Below are positions 1 through 8,624 of a stretch of DNA of 64,000 nucleotides, piece after piece; position 1 is the stretch's first letter, and the number at the start of each line of letters is the position of its first letter. The DNA comes from Gammaproteobacteria bacterium (GTDB lineage Bacteria; Pseudomonadota; Gammaproteobacteria; Burkholderiales; Rhodocyclaceae): NCBI GenBank assembly GCA_018828385.1, contig JAHJVE010000015.1, positions 124,001 to 188,000 of the forward strand, in the 5' to 3' direction. A program made the translations under genes and the position numbers. The notes below the pieces were generated by a model. It searched no databases. It was not told the DNA's origin and was given only the letters and a program-made list of their open reading frames with translations.

Positions 1-190
1 CGAGGCCTTTCGGCGCGGCAGCCTGGTCGAGATCGGGACACCGGACCTGGCGCTCCGCCGGCGCTTCCAGTTCGTTCGTCAGCGCCAGCGTCAGGTCAGC
101 ACGGCGACGCAAACATTCATCGCCGAATGTCGTCGGCTGACCGGTGAGGCGAGCGATACCAGCCAGCTGACCTTGCCTTTCATCGCCTGA
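1..190 (+). CDS. LysR-family transcriptional regulator, C-terminal fragment (partial)
   Basis: The reading frame is open from the left edge and ends with TGA at 188-190, giving about 62 residues. The visible tail (LVEIGTPDLALRRRF, then QTFIAECRRLTG) looks like the last beta strand and C-terminal helix of a LysR effector-binding domain. The DNA-binding half lies outside the window, so the family call rests on this tail alone. It converges on the dctQM operon and shares a terminator hairpin with it, so it need not regulate that transporter. Confidence 0.5.
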   Translation, partial: EAFRRGSLVEIGTPDLALRRRFQFVRQRQRQVSTATQTFIAECRRLTGEASDTSQLTLPFIA

Positions 191-206
191 CCGCGGACGA
201 AAAAAA

Positions 207-226
207 GCGGGGTCCGCAGACCCCGC
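207..226. terminator. Hairpin terminator between convergent genes
   Basis: GCGGGGTC and GACCCCGC form an 8-bp perfect GC-rich stem around a CGCA loop. An A-run precedes it on the plus strand, which reads as a T-run after the hairpin on the minus strand. This suits termination of dctM and possibly of the regulator from the other side. Confidence 0.75.
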
Positions 227-247
227 CTGGCTGTGCTTCGGCGAACC

Positions 248-1729
248 TTAGTTGCTGCCGCTCTGCAGCTCCTTGAGCAAATCGGCCGGCGATTTGCCGC
301 CGCCAGCCGACTCGTCCTCGTTCTGCCGCATGAGCGTATCGAGGTCGATGGGGTCGGGGGCTGTGCCGTCCTGTTCCATGCGCTGCATTTCCTGCTGCGC
401 CTCGTCGCCGTAGCTGACGATGTTCGGGAAGATGATGATCAGCGCCACCATGATGATCTGGATACAGACGAAGGGAATGGCGCCCCAGTAAATGTCTGTA
501 GTCTTGATCGAACTCGGAGCCACCGAGCGCAGGTAGAACAGCGCGAAGCCGAAGGGCGGATGCATGAACGAGGTCTGCATGTTGACCGCGAGCAGGATGC
601 CGAACCAGACCAGATCGATGCCCAGCTTGTCGGCCACCGGAGCAAGCAGCGGCACGATGATGAAGGACAGTTCGAAGAAGTCGAGGAAGAAGGCGAGCAG
701 GAACACCATCAAGTTGACCACGATGAGGAAACCGACCTGGCCTCCTGGCAGGCTGAGCAACAGGTGTTCGACCCACAGATCGCCATTGACCGCACGGAAG
801 ATCAGACCGAAAACGGTCGAGCCGACGAGGATGAAGATCACGAACGACGACAGCTTGCCGGTGGTCTCCATGGCCTGCTTGAGGAGCTTGATGCTCAGTC
901 GCTTGCGGCTGACGGCCAGAGCCAGCGCACCGGCCGCGCCCATGGCGCCGCCTTCGGTCGGCGTCGCGATGCCCATGAAGATGGTGCCGAGAACGAGGAA
1001 GATCAGCAGCAGCGGCGGCACCATCGTCGTGACGACGCGCAGCATCAGCTTGAAGCCGCGCAGGGTACGGGCTTCCGGCGGCAGGGCCGGGGCCGCGCTG
1101 GGCTTGAGGATGGTGAGCAGTATGACGTAGCCGACGTAAAGGCCGGAGAGGACCATGGCCGGGAAAATGGCGCCCTGGTACATGTCGCCGACCGACTTGC
1201 CGAGCTGGTCGGCCATGATGATCAGCACCAGCGACGGCGGGATGATCTGGGCCAGCGTGCCGGAAGCGGCAATGACGCCGCAGGCCAGCTTCTTGTCGTA
1301 GCCGTAGCGGAGCATGATGGGCAGCGAGATGAGACCCATCGAGATGACCGAGGCGGCAACGACGCCGGTGGTCGCCGCGAGCAGTGCGCCGACGAAGATG
1401 ACGGCAAAGGCCAGGCCGCCGCGGATCGGCCCGAACAGCTGGCCGATGGTGTCGAGCAGATCCTCGGCCATGCCTGACCGTTCAAGGATCAGTCCCATGA
1501 AGGTAAAGAAGGGGATGGCAAGCAGCGTATCGTTGGCCATGATGCCGAAGATGCGCTCGGGCAGGGCCTGGAAGAGCGCCGGGTGGAGCAGCCCCAGTTC
1601 AATGCCGATGAGGCCGAAGACGATGCCGTTGGCGGCCAGCGCGAAAGCAACCGGATAGCCGCAGAGGAGGAATACAACCAGCGCGCCGAACATCAGCGGC
1701 GCCATGTTGGCAATCATGAACTCTGCCAT
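248..1729 (-). CDS. dctM: TRAP transporter large permease (DctM family)
   Basis: Large membrane subunit of a tripartite ATP-independent periplasmic transporter, which drives organic-acid uptake with an ion gradient. At 493 residues it is a dozen or so hydrophobic helices, with family-like stretches such as IIPPSLVLIIMADQLG and TPTEGGAMGAAGALAL. It is longer than the usual ~430 residues because of a charged C-terminal tail of about 50 residues. Its ATG overlaps the stop of dctQ by one base, so the two are translationally coupled. Substrate cannot be told from sequence; the length and tail resemble the mannitol/chloroaromatic-annotated subgroup. No DctP binding protein lies next to it. Confidence 0.9.
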   Translation of the reverse strand: MAEFMIANMAPLMFGALVVFLLCGYPVAFALAANGIVFGLIGIELGLLHPALFQALPERIFGIMANDTLLAIPFFTFMGLILERSGMAEDLLDTIGQLFGPIRGGLAFAVIFVGALLAATTGVVAASVISMGLISLPIMLRYGYDKKLACGVIAASGTLAQIIPPSLVLIIMADQLGKSVGDMYQGAIFPAMVLSGLYVGYVILLTILKPSAAPALPPEARTLRGFKLMLRVVTTMVPPLLLIFLVLGTIFMGIATPTEGGAMGAAGALALAVSRKRLSIKLLKQAMETTGKLSSFVIFILVGSTVFGLIFRAVNGDLWVEHLLLSLPGGQVGFLIVVNLMVFLLAFFLDFFELSFIIVPLLAPVADKLGIDLVWFGILLAVNMQTSFMHPPFGFALFYLRSVAPSSIKTTDIYWGAIPFVCIQIIMVALIIIFPNIVSYGDEAQQEMQRMEQDGTAPDPIDLDTLMRQNEDESAGGGKSPADLLKELQSGSN

Positions 1730-2322
1730 TATTTGGCCTCCTGTGCTTTGGTGGCGGCAATGGCGGCAGCCAGTTCCTCTTCGGGCGTCGGGCCCTTGTC
1801 TTTGTGGTTGGGGTCATCGATCCGTCCGGCCAGGAAGGCGATGCGCTTGATCAGCTCGGAAATGCCCTGCAGGGCGAGCAGGAAAAAGCCGATCGGCAGC
1901 AGGATCTTGACCGGCCAGCGAATCAGGCCGCCGGCATTGGCCGAGTATTCGTTGATCTTGTAGGACTCGGCAACCAGCGGCAGGGAGAGCCAGAGTACGG
2001 TGATCACCATGGGCAGCAGGAAGAAAATCGTGCCCAGGATATCGACGACGGCCAGGCCGCGCGGCGACAACTTGCCGGAGAGAACGTCGATGCGGACGTG
2101 CTCGTTTTTTTGCAGGGTGTAAGGTGAGCAAAGCAGGAAAACAGCGGCAAACAGGTACCACTGGATTTCCAGCAGGCCGTTCGAACTGTCATTGAAAACA
2201 AAGCGGTAGCTGGCGTTACCAGCGCTGATCAGGGCCATGATCAGCACCAGCCAGAAAGCGCCTTTGCCGACGCGCTCATTGAGCCAGTCGATCAGCTGCG
2301 AGAGCTTGAGCAGAAGGGTCAC
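1729..2322 (-). CDS. dctQ: TRAP transporter small permease (DctQ family)
   Basis: Small membrane subunit of the TRAP transporter, 197 residues with four hydrophobic segments. The stretch IQWYLFAAVFLLCSPYTLQKNEHVRIDVL is typical of DctQ (helix 2 followed by the conserved HVRID). The last ~25 residues are Ala/Glu-rich and polar. It is the first gene of a two-gene operon with dctM and is divergent from the phosphatase gene, so its promoter should lie in 2323-2425. Confidence 0.88.
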   Translation of the reverse strand: MTLLLKLSQLIDWLNERVGKGAFWLVLIMALISAGNASYRFVFNDSSNGLLEIQWYLFAAVFLLCSPYTLQKNEHVRIDVLSGKLSPRGLAVVDILGTIFFLLPMVITVLWLSLPLVAESYKINEYSANAGGLIRWPVKILLPIGFFLLALQGISELIKRIAFLAGRIDDPNHKDKGPTPEEELAAAIAATKAQEAK

Positions 2323-2425
2323 GAAAAGTCCTCCTCGGTTGATAGAATTCCCGGCTTCTGGAAATGGCCGGAATTAATTGAAAATTTCAGTGGCCCCAAT
2401 TTACAGGGAAGGCGAGAGGCAGAGA

Positions 2426-3082
2426 ATGGTGGAAATCCCTACAACCCGGTCAACACAAATCTGTCTGGTGCGCCACGGCGAGACCGAGTGGAACGCCGAA
2501 CGGCGCATTCAGGGGCAGATCGACATTGGCCTCAACGAAACCGGCCAGCGCCAGGCCCTTGCTGCCGGGCGCTGGCTCAAATCGGCCGGCATTGTCGCGC
2601 TCTACAGCAGCGATCTCAAACGGGCATGGACGACGGCCCAGGCCATCGGCGCCGAACTTGGCCTGGTGCCGACGCCGGTTCCCGAGATGCGTGAACGGCG
2701 CTACGGTGTTTTCGAAGGGCTGACCTACGACGAGGCGAAAGCCGTTCATCCCGATGGTTACGCTGCCTTCGAAGGGCGCAACGCCGATTACGATTTCGAG
2801 AATGGCGAAAGCCTGATTGCCATGTTCGCGCGGGTGACCGGCAAGCTCAAGGAGCTGGCGGCGCGCCATCCCGGCGAGACCATTGCCATCGTTTTGCACG
2901 GCGGCGTGCTCGACATCATCAATCGCTTCGTCCGCGGCAATGCGCTGGAAGCGCCGCGCGATTTCCTGATTCCCAACGCCGGTATCAACTGGATTGCTAC
3001 GGTCGACGGCGAATGGAGCCTGAAAACCTGGGGCGAAACCGACCATCTGGAGCCGGGCGCCCTCGACGAGCTTCCGGCGTGA
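2426..3082 (+). CDS. Histidine phosphatase family protein (phosphoglycerate mutase-like)
   Basis: Phosphatase of the GpmB/CobC-like branch. The catalytic LVRHGETEWN motif is near the N terminus, followed by the family's second-half signature VLHGGVLDIINR with its catalytic His. I start at ATG 2426, which follows a purine-rich GGCGAGAGG ribosome site. An in-frame ATG at 2378 would add 16 residues not expected in the family. Substrate is unknown; members act on phosphoglycerate, alpha-ribazole phosphate and others. It reads toward glyA 39 bases downstream, possibly as one transcript. Confidence 0.85.
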   Translation: MVEIPTTRSTQICLVRHGETEWNAERRIQGQIDIGLNETGQRQALAAGRWLKSAGIVALYSSDLKRAWTTAQAIGAELGLVPTPVPEMRERRYGVFEGLTYDEAKAVHPDGYAAFEGRNADYDFENGESLIAMFARVTGKLKELAARHPGETIAIVLHGGVLDIINRFVRGNALEAPRDFLIPNAGINWIATVDGEWSLKTWGETDHLEPGALDELPA

Positions 3083-3121
3083 TAAAATCCGACCCCTTTT
3101 CAATGGCTTGAGGCATTTGAC

Positions 3122-4372
3122 ATGTTTTCCGCGAAAGACACCCTGGCAAAAGTTGACCCTGAACTCTGGCAGGCCATTCAGGCCGAAGTACAGCGTCAGG
3201 AAGACCACATCGAACTGATCGCGTCCGAAAACTACGTGAGCAAGGCTGTCATGGAAGCCCAGGGCTCCCAGCTCACCAATAAGTATGCCGAAGGCTACCC
3301 GGGCAAGCGCTATTACGGTGGCTGCGAATTCGTCGATATCGCCGAGCAGATCGCCATCGACCGCTTGAAGAAACTGTTCGGCGCCGAAGCCGCCAACGTC
3401 CAGCCGAATTCCGGTTCGCAGGCTAATCAAGCCGTGCTCATGGCCTTTGCCAAGCCGGGCGACACCATCATGGGCATGAGCCTGGCCGAAGGTGGTCACC
3501 TGACCCACGGCATGGCGCTCAACATGTCCGGCAAGTGGTTCAACGTTGTTTCCTACGGTCTCGACGCCAACGAAGCCATCGACTACGACAAGATGGAAGC
3601 GCTGGCCCGCGAGCACAAGCCGAAGATCATCGTAGCCGGTGCCTCGGCCTACGCCCTGCGCATCGACTGGGAACGCTTCGCCAAGGTCGCCAAGGAAGTC
3701 GGCGCCATTTTCTGGGTCGACATGGCCCACTACGCCGGCCTGATCGCCGCCGGTTTCTACCCGAACCCGGTGCCCTTCGCCGATGTCGTGACCTCGACGA
3801 CGCACAAGACCCTGCGCGGCCCGCGCGGTGGCGTCATCCTCATGAAGGCCGAGCACGAAAAGGCCCTCAATTCCGCCATCTTCCCCGGCCTGCAAGGCGG
3901 TCCGCTGGAGCACGTCATCGCTGCCAAGGCCGTTGCTTTCAAGGAAGCCGCGACGCCGGAATTCAAGAACTATCAGGAACAGGTCATCAACAACGCCCGC
4001 GTCATGGCCCGCGTACTCGGCGAAGAGCGCGGTCTGCGCATCGTTTCCGGTCGCACCGAAAGCCACGTCTTCCTGCTCGACCTGCGGGCCAAGAACATCA
4101 CCGGCAAGGAAGCCGAAGCAGCCCTCGGCCGTGCTCACATCACGGTCAATAAGAACGGCATCCCGAACGACCCGCAGAAGCCGTTCGTTACTTCTGGCAT
4201 CCGCATCGGTTCGCCAGCCATGACGACGCGTGGTTTCACCGAAATCGAAGCCGAAACCATCGCCCATCTGGTGGCTGACATTCTTGAAGCGCCGAACGAC
4301 GAGGCCGTTGCCGCTACCGTGCGTGCCAAGGTTGCTGCGTTGTGCGCCAAGTTCCCGGTCTACGGAGCCTGA
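3122..4372 (+). CDS. glyA: Serine hydroxymethyltransferase
   Basis: PLP enzyme that interconverts serine plus tetrahydrofolate with glycine plus 5,10-methylene-THF, the main source of one-carbon units. The 416 residues match the family length. The PLP lysine is Lys229 in [13 protein letters not shown], the same number as in E. coli. Other family signatures include ASENYVS and the glycine-rich C-terminal half. It is followed by a hairpin repeat at 4380-4429, then nrdR-ribD, a common arrangement in proteobacteria. Confidence 0.98.
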   Translation: MFSAKDTLAKVDPELWQAIQAEVQRQEDHIELIASENYVSKAVMEAQGSQLTNKYAEGYPGKRYYGGCEFVDIAEQIAIDRLKKLFGAEAANVQPNSGSQANQAVLMAFAKPGDTIMGMSLAEGGHLTHGMALNMSGKWFNVVSYGLDANEAIDYDKMEALAREHKPKIIVAGASAYALRIDWERFAKVAKEVGAIFWVDMAHYAGLIAAGFYPNPVPFADVVTSTTHKTLRGPRGGVILMKAEHEKALNSAIFPGLQGGPLEHVIAAKAVAFKEAATPEFKNYQEQVINNARVMARVLGEERGLRIVSGRTESHVFLLDLRAKNITGKEAEAALGRAHITVNKNGIPNDPQKPFVTSGIRIGSPAMTTRGFTEIEAETIAHLVADILEAPNDEAVAATVRAKVAALCAKFPVYGA

Positions 4373-4377
4373 TAGGT

Positions 4378-4432
4378 TCGAGGATTTAGGATCGAGCCGG
4401 TAGTAAAGACCACTCGATCCAATATCCTCATT
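4378..4432. repeat. Imperfect inverted repeat, family B copy 1
   Basis: GAGGATTTAGGATCGAG at 4380-4396 pairs with CTCGATCCAATATCCTC at 4413-4429 (15 of 17 positions complementary). It sits between glyA and nrdR. Its reverse complement aligns over about 50 bp with the hairpin at 6743-6801, including the spacer motif GGATCGAGTGGT. It may act as a terminator or processing site but has no T-run. Confidence 0.7.
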
Positions 4433-4446
4433 CCTGGGTCCTTGCC

Positions 4447-4911
4447 ATGAAATGCCCCTTCTGCGGCCACGACGATACGGCGGTTGTTGATACCCGCCTC
4501 TCCGAAGAGGCGGATGTCGTCCGCCGCCGCAGAAAGTGCGTGGCCTGCGACAAGCGTTTCACGACCTACGAGCGGGCTGAAATCCAGCTGCCGCAAGTGG
4601 TCAAGAAGAACGGTCTGCGCACCGAGTTCAGCCGCAGCAAGCTGCGCGCCAGTCTGGAGCTGGCGCTGCGCAAGCGGCCGGTGGCCATCGAGGCGGTCGA
4701 TGCTGCCGTTGCCGATATCGAGGAAATCCTGCTCTCGGCAGGCGAACGCGAAGTCAGTACGCAGCAGCTGGGCGAACTGGTCATGCGCGAACTCAAGAAA
4801 CTCGACAAGGTCGCCTACATCCGTTTCGCCTCGGTTTATCGCAATTTCGAAGACGTGGATGCCTTCTCCAAGGCGATCCGCGAAGTTTCGTCCTCCACCC
4901 GGAAAAAATGA
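4447..4911 (+). CDS. nrdR: Transcriptional repressor NrdR
   Basis: ATP/dATP-sensing repressor of ribonucleotide reductase genes. The N-terminal zinc ribbon is intact, with Cys3, Cys6, Cys31 and Cys34, and is followed by the ATP-cone domain ([17 protein letters not shown]). The 154-residue length is normal. Its stop overlaps the ribD start (ATGA), so the pair is coupled; nrdR-ribD linkage is widespread. No NrdR box or nrd gene is visible in this window. Confidence 0.97.
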   Translation: MKCPFCGHDDTAVVDTRLSEEADVVRRRRKCVACDKRFTTYERAEIQLPQVVKKNGLRTEFSRSKLRASLELALRKRPVAIEAVDAAVADIEEILLSAGEREVSTQQLGELVMRELKKLDKVAYIRFASVYRNFEDVDAFSKAIREVSSSTRKK

Positions 4912-5996
4912 GTTTTTCAGCCGACGACTTTCGGCTGATGGCGCGTGCCCTGCAACTGGCCGAGCGTGGCCTGTGGACGACTTCGCCCAATCCGCGCGTT
5001 GGCTGCGTACTGGTCCGCGCTGGTGAAATCGTCGGCGAGGGCTGGCACGAGAAGGCCGGCGAGCCGCACGCCGAAGTTCATGCGTTGTGGGCTTCCGGCG
5101 ACAAAGCCAAGGGCGCGACGGCCTATGTCACGCTGGAACCGTGCAGTCATCACGGTCGCACGCCGCCCTGCGCCGAAGCGCTGATTGCCGCCGGTGTTTC
5201 GCGTGTCGTGGCGGCGATGACCGACCCGAATCCGCTGGTTGCTGGCAAAGGTCTTGCCTTGTTGCAAGCGGCGGGGATAGCAACGGCGAGCGGCCTCCTC
5301 GAAAACGAAGCGCGCGAACTGAATATCGGCTTTGTCTCGCGCATGACGCGCGGTCGCCCCTGGTTGCGTCTGAAGGCAGCGGCCAGTCTGGATGGAAAGA
5401 CGGCTCTGAACAACGGCGTCAGCCAGTGGATCACCGGCGCCGATGCGCGCCGTGACGGCCATGCCTGGCGGGCCCGGGCCTGCGCCATTCTGACCGGCAT
5501 CGGCACGGTGCGTGACGACGATCCGAGTCTGACCGTGCGCGATGTGGCAACGACGCGCCAGCCTTTGCGCGTGGTCGTCGATAGCCGGCTGGAAATTCCG
5601 CTGACGGCGCGCATTCTGCAAGGCGAGCCGGTGCTGATCGTCGGCGCCGTCGAAAATGCCGAAAAAATGGCATTGCTACGGTCAACCGGAAATTTCGTCG
5701 AAATTCTGAATAACGGCAGCGGCAAGGTTGACCTCAAAGCCCTGCTCGAATTGCTCGCCCGGCGCGGCATCAACGAGGTGCACGCCGAAGCCGGCTTCAA
5801 GCTCAATGGTTCGCTGGTGCGCGAAGGTCTGGTCGACGAATTGCTGCTCTATCTGGCGCCTTGCCTGATTGGCCACGAGGCGAGCGGCCTGTTCAACCTG
5901 CCTGAGCTGACTACGCTAGACGGCAAGCAGGGTTTGAAGATTCGCGATCTGCGCCAGCTTGGCGAAGATATTCGCCTGATCGCCCGTTTCCCTTAG
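4908..5996 (+). CDS. ribD: Bifunctional riboflavin biosynthesis deaminase/reductase RibD
   Basis: Catalyses the second and third steps of riboflavin synthesis: deamination of the pyrimidine and NADPH reduction of its ribosyl side chain. The N-terminal deaminase domain has HAEVHAL and the zinc cysteines in [11 protein letters not shown]. The C-terminal reductase domain starts around residue 150 ([15 protein letters not shown]). Residues 255-269 are encoded by a copy of the dispersed 40-bp motif without obvious change in protein length. The 3' end overlaps convergent moeB by 86 bp. No FMN riboswitch is seen. Confidence 0.96.
   Translation: MSFSADDFRLMARALQLAERGLWTTSPNPRVGCVLVRAGEIVGEGWHEKAGEPHAEVHALWASGDKAKGATAYVTLEPCSHHGRTPPCAEALIAAGVSRVVAAMTDPNPLVAGKGLALLQAAGIATASGLLENEARELNIGFVSRMTRGRPWLRLKAAASLDGKTALNNGVSQWITGADARRDGHAWRARACAILTGIGTVRDDDPSLTVRDVATTRQPLRVVVDSRLEIPLTARILQGEPVLIVGAVENAEKMALLRSTGNFVEILNNGSGKVDLKALLELLARRGINEVHAEAGFKLNGSLVREGLVDELLLYLAPCLIGHEASGLFNLPELTTLDGKQGLKIRDLRQLGEDIRLIARFP
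5671..5713 (-). repeat. Dispersed 40-bp motif (family A), copy 1, inside ribD
   Basis: Contains TGCTACGGTCAACCGG followed by AAATTT and a second AT-rich block. The gene reads it as [10 protein letters not shown] in ribD, and the frame stays open because the terminal TGA of the consensus is changed. Confidence 0.85.
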
Positions 5997-6738
5997 GGCC
6001 GCACACGGCGCAATCGTCGTCCTTTTTGAAACGGACGGTGCGCCACTCCATCGTTAGCGCATCGAGCAGCAACAGCCGTCCGCTCAGCGTTTCGCCGATG
6101 CCGGCGGCCAGCTTGAGCGCCTCGGCCGCCTGCATGGTGCCGATGATGCCGGTCAGCGGCGCGAAGACACCCATCACGGCACAGCGAACTTCCTCGACGT
6201 CCTCGCCTTCGGGAAACAGGCAGTGGTAGCACGGCGAGTCGTCGCGGCGCAGGTCGTAGACGCTGATCTGTCCATCGAAACGAATGGCGGCACCGGACAC
6301 TAGTGGCTTCCGGTGATGGACGCAGGCGCGGTTGATGGCATGCCGAGTGGCGAAATTGTCGGTGCAGTCGAGGACGAGGTCGGCGCTGGCAACCAGCGTA
6401 TCAAGCGCTTCGCCCGATAGACGCTGCTCCAGCGGGATAATCTCGATGTCAGGATTGATGGCGCTGAGCGCCTGCCGGCCGGATTCGGCCTTGGCCATGC
6501 CGACGCGTGCCTGGGTGTGCAGAATTTGCCGCTGCAGGTTGGTGAAATCCACCGTGTCGTCATCGACCAGCGTGATCCTGCCGATCCCTGCTGAGGCAAG
6601 ATAGAGCGCTGCTGGCGAACCAAGACCGCCGGCCCCGATGATCAGCGCGTGCGTGCCCAGAATCCGTGTCTGGCCCTCAATGCCCAGCGCGTCGAGCAGG
6701 ATGTGTCGGCTGTAACGGAGAAGCTGCTCGTCAGTCAT
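5911..6738 (-). CDS. moeB: Molybdopterin-synthase adenylyltransferase (MoeB/ThiF/HesA family)
   Basis: E1-like enzyme that adenylates the C-terminal Gly-Gly of MoaD (or ThiS) for sulfur transfer in cofactor synthesis. It has the ATP-binding GAGGLGSPAALYLASAGIG, the LVDDDTVDFTNLQRQ segment, and two zinc cysteine pairs (SPCYHC and DCAVCG). The second pair lies about 30 residues from the end, so the last ~30 residues, which overlap ribD, may be a run-on tail. ThiF is an alternative, since sequence alone does not separate the two well. It is the last gene of the envC-ctpA group. Confidence 0.85.
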   Translation of the reverse strand: MTDEQLLRYSRHILLDALGIEGQTRILGTHALIIGAGGLGSPAALYLASAGIGRITLVDDDTVDFTNLQRQILHTQARVGMAKAESGRQALSAINPDIEIIPLEQRLSGEALDTLVASADLVLDCTDNFATRHAINRACVHHRKPLVSGAAIRFDGQISVYDLRRDDSPCYHCLFPEGEDVEEVRCAVMGVFAPLTGIIGTMQAAEALKLAAGIGETLSGRLLLLDALTMEWRTVRFKKDDDCAVCGPKGNGRSGEYLRQAGADRESSNPACRLA

Positions 6739-6742
6739 TTTT

Positions 6743-6801
6743 GGATCGAGGATCGAGGAGTTAGGATCGAGTGGTTTTACGAACAGCTCGATCCTCGATC
6801 C
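6743..6801. repeat. Inverted repeat, family B copy 2
   Basis: GGATCGAGGATCGAG at 6743-6757 pairs perfectly over 15 bp with CTCGATCCTCGATCC at 6787-6801. The interior carries GTTAGGATCGAGTGG, shared in opposite orientation with the element after glyA. It lies just upstream of moeB, between it and the small unknown gene. Confidence 0.75.
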
Positions 6802-6807
6802 TGATAG

Positions 6808-7209
6808 CTACTTGTATTCCCGCCATTCCGGCGGCGTATCGTCGTGGTCGCCGTGCGGGTGGTGTTCCCAGGCCTGAACGTAGGCCTCCTGGGCCGAACG
6901 TTTGAGCCGTTTTTCCGGGGCGCCGATGTTGTGCAGCTGGGTTTCTTCGACGTAGTAGATCAACGCCCGGGTCAGTTTCGTGAGCAGCGTGTTGTCGAGA
7001 TGAAAACCCTTGTCGACCAGGTGTTCGTCAAGTTCGCGCAGGGTGTGTTGTTGCAGGTCGTAGCTGACCCCGAGCGAGCGCTTTTCGAATCTGGCCTGCA
7101 CCTCGATGGCTTCGATGCGCTGCAGGTCGTCGGCCGCCTCGGGCACCTGCCCGGGCGGGAATTTGGAGAACAGGATCTCCCGGTTTTTCTTGAGGTCTGT
7201 GTCAGCCAT
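6808..7209 (-). CDS. Conserved hypothetical protein, HMA-like pattern
   Basis: I do not recognise this 133-residue protein with confidence. It is soluble and has no signal peptide. The middle (EVQARFEKRSLGVSYDL, then LRELDEHLVDKGFHLD) alternates like a small ferredoxin-like or HMA-type alpha/beta fold, but no metal-binding CxxC is present. The tail is His- and Asp-rich (HHPHGDHDD) and could bind metal. AGGAGG precedes tandem ATGs; I chose the second (7209) for better spacing, and 7212 is possible. It follows ctpA by 20 bases in the same operon. Confidence 0.7.
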   Translation of the reverse strand: MADTDLKKNREILFSKFPPGQVPEAADDLQRIEAIEVQARFEKRSLGVSYDLQQHTLRELDEHLVDKGFHLDNTLLTKLTRALIYYVEETQLHNIGAPEKRLKRSAQEAYVQAWEHHPHGDHDDTPPEWREYK

Positions 7210-7229
7210 CATCCCTCCTGGTCAATGAA

Positions 7230-8624
7230 CTATTGCGCTTTATTCTGCAGGATTTGGAGCCCCTTGAGAAGATTCAGCGCCTGCTGGAACTGGTAGTCGC
7301 TCTTGCTGGCGTATTCCAGGCGCTGCGGCAGTTCTTCCTCGGCATCGTCCTTGCCCTTCTTGGCCGGCTTGGCCTGGGGTTTGGCGTCCTGCTTTGCCTC
7401 TTCCTTGTCGCGGTCGTTGTTCAGGTGACGGTCGAGGTCAGCCTCGCGGACGCGCATGCCCGGGCTGGAGCCATTGGCATTTTCTTCGACGACGATGTCC
7501 GGCGTGATGCCCTTGGCCTGGATCGAGCGGCCTTCAGGCGTGTAGTAGCGGGCCGTGGTCAGCTTGATGGCGGTGTTGCCCGGGAGCGGCAGCACCGATT
7601 GAACCGAACCCTTGCCGAAGCTCTGGGTGCCGACGATGATGGCGCGCTTGTGATCCTGCAGCGCGCCGGCGACGATTTCCGAGGCGGATGCCGAGCCACC
7701 ATTGACCAGCACGATCATCGGCACTTTTTTGGCTTCTGCGGGGATGTTCTTGAGCGGATCTTCCTTGTTGCCGCGCAGGTAGTCTTGCGGCCGCGCCTTG
7801 AAATCCTGCTTGGCGTCTTCGCTGCGGCCATTGGTCGACACCACGGTGACATCCGGTGGCAGAAATGCAGCCGAAACGCCGATGGCGCCGTTGAGCAGGC
7901 CGCCCGGGTCGTTGCGCAGGTCGAGCACCAGACCGTTCAGCTTTTTGCCGTCCTTGTAGAGGGCGGCAACGTGCTTGGCCAATTCGGCGACGGTGTTTTC
8001 CTGGAACTGGGTGACGCGCACCCAGCCGTAGCCGGGTTCGACCAGCTTCGATTTGACGCTCTGCACCTTGATTACTTCGCGGATCAGCGTGACTTCGATC
8101 GGCTTGGTTTCACCCTTGCGGATGATCGATAGCTTGATCGGCGTCTTCGGCTTGCCGCGCATTTTCTTGACGGCATCGGACAGGGTCAGTCCCTTGACCG
8201 GCGTTTCGTCGAGTTTGAAGATCAGGTCGCCAGACTTGATGCCGGCCCGATAGGCCGGGGTGTCCTCGATCGGCGAAACAACCTTGACCAGCCCGTCTTC
8301 CATGCCGACTTCAATGCCCAGCCCGCCGAATTCGCCCTGGGTGCCGACCTGCAGATCCTTGAAGGCATCGGCGTCGAGATAGGTCGAGTGCGGGTCGAGA
8401 TTGGACAGCATGCCGGAAATGGCATTGGTGATCATCTTTTTGTCTTCGACCGGCTCGACATAGCCCTGCTTGATGGCGCTGTAAACCTCGGCAAAGGTCC
8501 GCAACTCGTCGATGGGCAAGCCGGGGTTCACTTCCTTGTCGGCCATGGCCGGGAAGTTCAGGCTGATCAGTGCGCCGGCGACAAAGGCGCCAACGGTCAT
8601 GCTAAAGGTTTTGGTTTTGCTCAT
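7230..8624 (-). CDS. ctpA: S41 family C-terminal processing peptidase
   Basis: Periplasmic serine protease of the CtpA/Prc-like type that trims or degrades envelope proteins by C-terminal recognition. The 464 residues contain an N-terminal signal or anchor (SMTVGAFVAGALISLNFPAMA), a PDZ domain (GGLGIEVGMEDG onward) and the catalytic Ser-Lys pair in GGSASASE and SFGKGSV. The C-terminal ~60 residues are Lys/Asp/Glu-rich. The start at 8624 overlaps the stop of the envC-like gene (ATGA), showing coupling; a start at 8639 is less likely. Pairing with an EnvC-type activator suggests a joint role in cell-wall remodelling. Confidence 0.93.
   Translation of the reverse strand: MSKTKTFSMTVGAFVAGALISLNFPAMADKEVNPGLPIDELRTFAEVYSAIKQGYVEPVEDKKMITNAISGMLSNLDPHSTYLDADAFKDLQVGTQGEFGGLGIEVGMEDGLVKVVSPIEDTPAYRAGIKSGDLIFKLDETPVKGLTLSDAVKKMRGKPKTPIKLSIIRKGETKPIEVTLIREVIKVQSVKSKLVEPGYGWVRVTQFQENTVAELAKHVAALYKDGKKLNGLVLDLRNDPGGLLNGAIGVSAAFLPPDVTVVSTNGRSEDAKQDFKARPQDYLRGNKEDPLKNIPAEAKKVPMIVLVNGGSASASEIVAGALQDHKRAIIVGTQSFGKGSVQSVLPLPGNTAIKLTTARYYTPEGRSIQAKGITPDIVVEENANGSSPGMRVREADLDRHLNNDRDKEEAKQDAKPQAKPAKKGKDDAEEELPQRLEYASKSDYQFQQALNLLKGLQILQNKAQ

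Noticed and set aside
233..1477. Long open frame on the plus strand, opposite dctM
   Set aside because: It is the mirror of the transporter gene. Its peptide is a low-complexity mix rich in Arg, Asp, Glu and Gln with no domain, as expected of antisense frames in GC-rich DNA.
2450..4267. 605-codon open frame on the minus strand, opposite glyA
   Set aside because: Antisense to glyA and the phosphatase gene. No family features; a result of codon bias.
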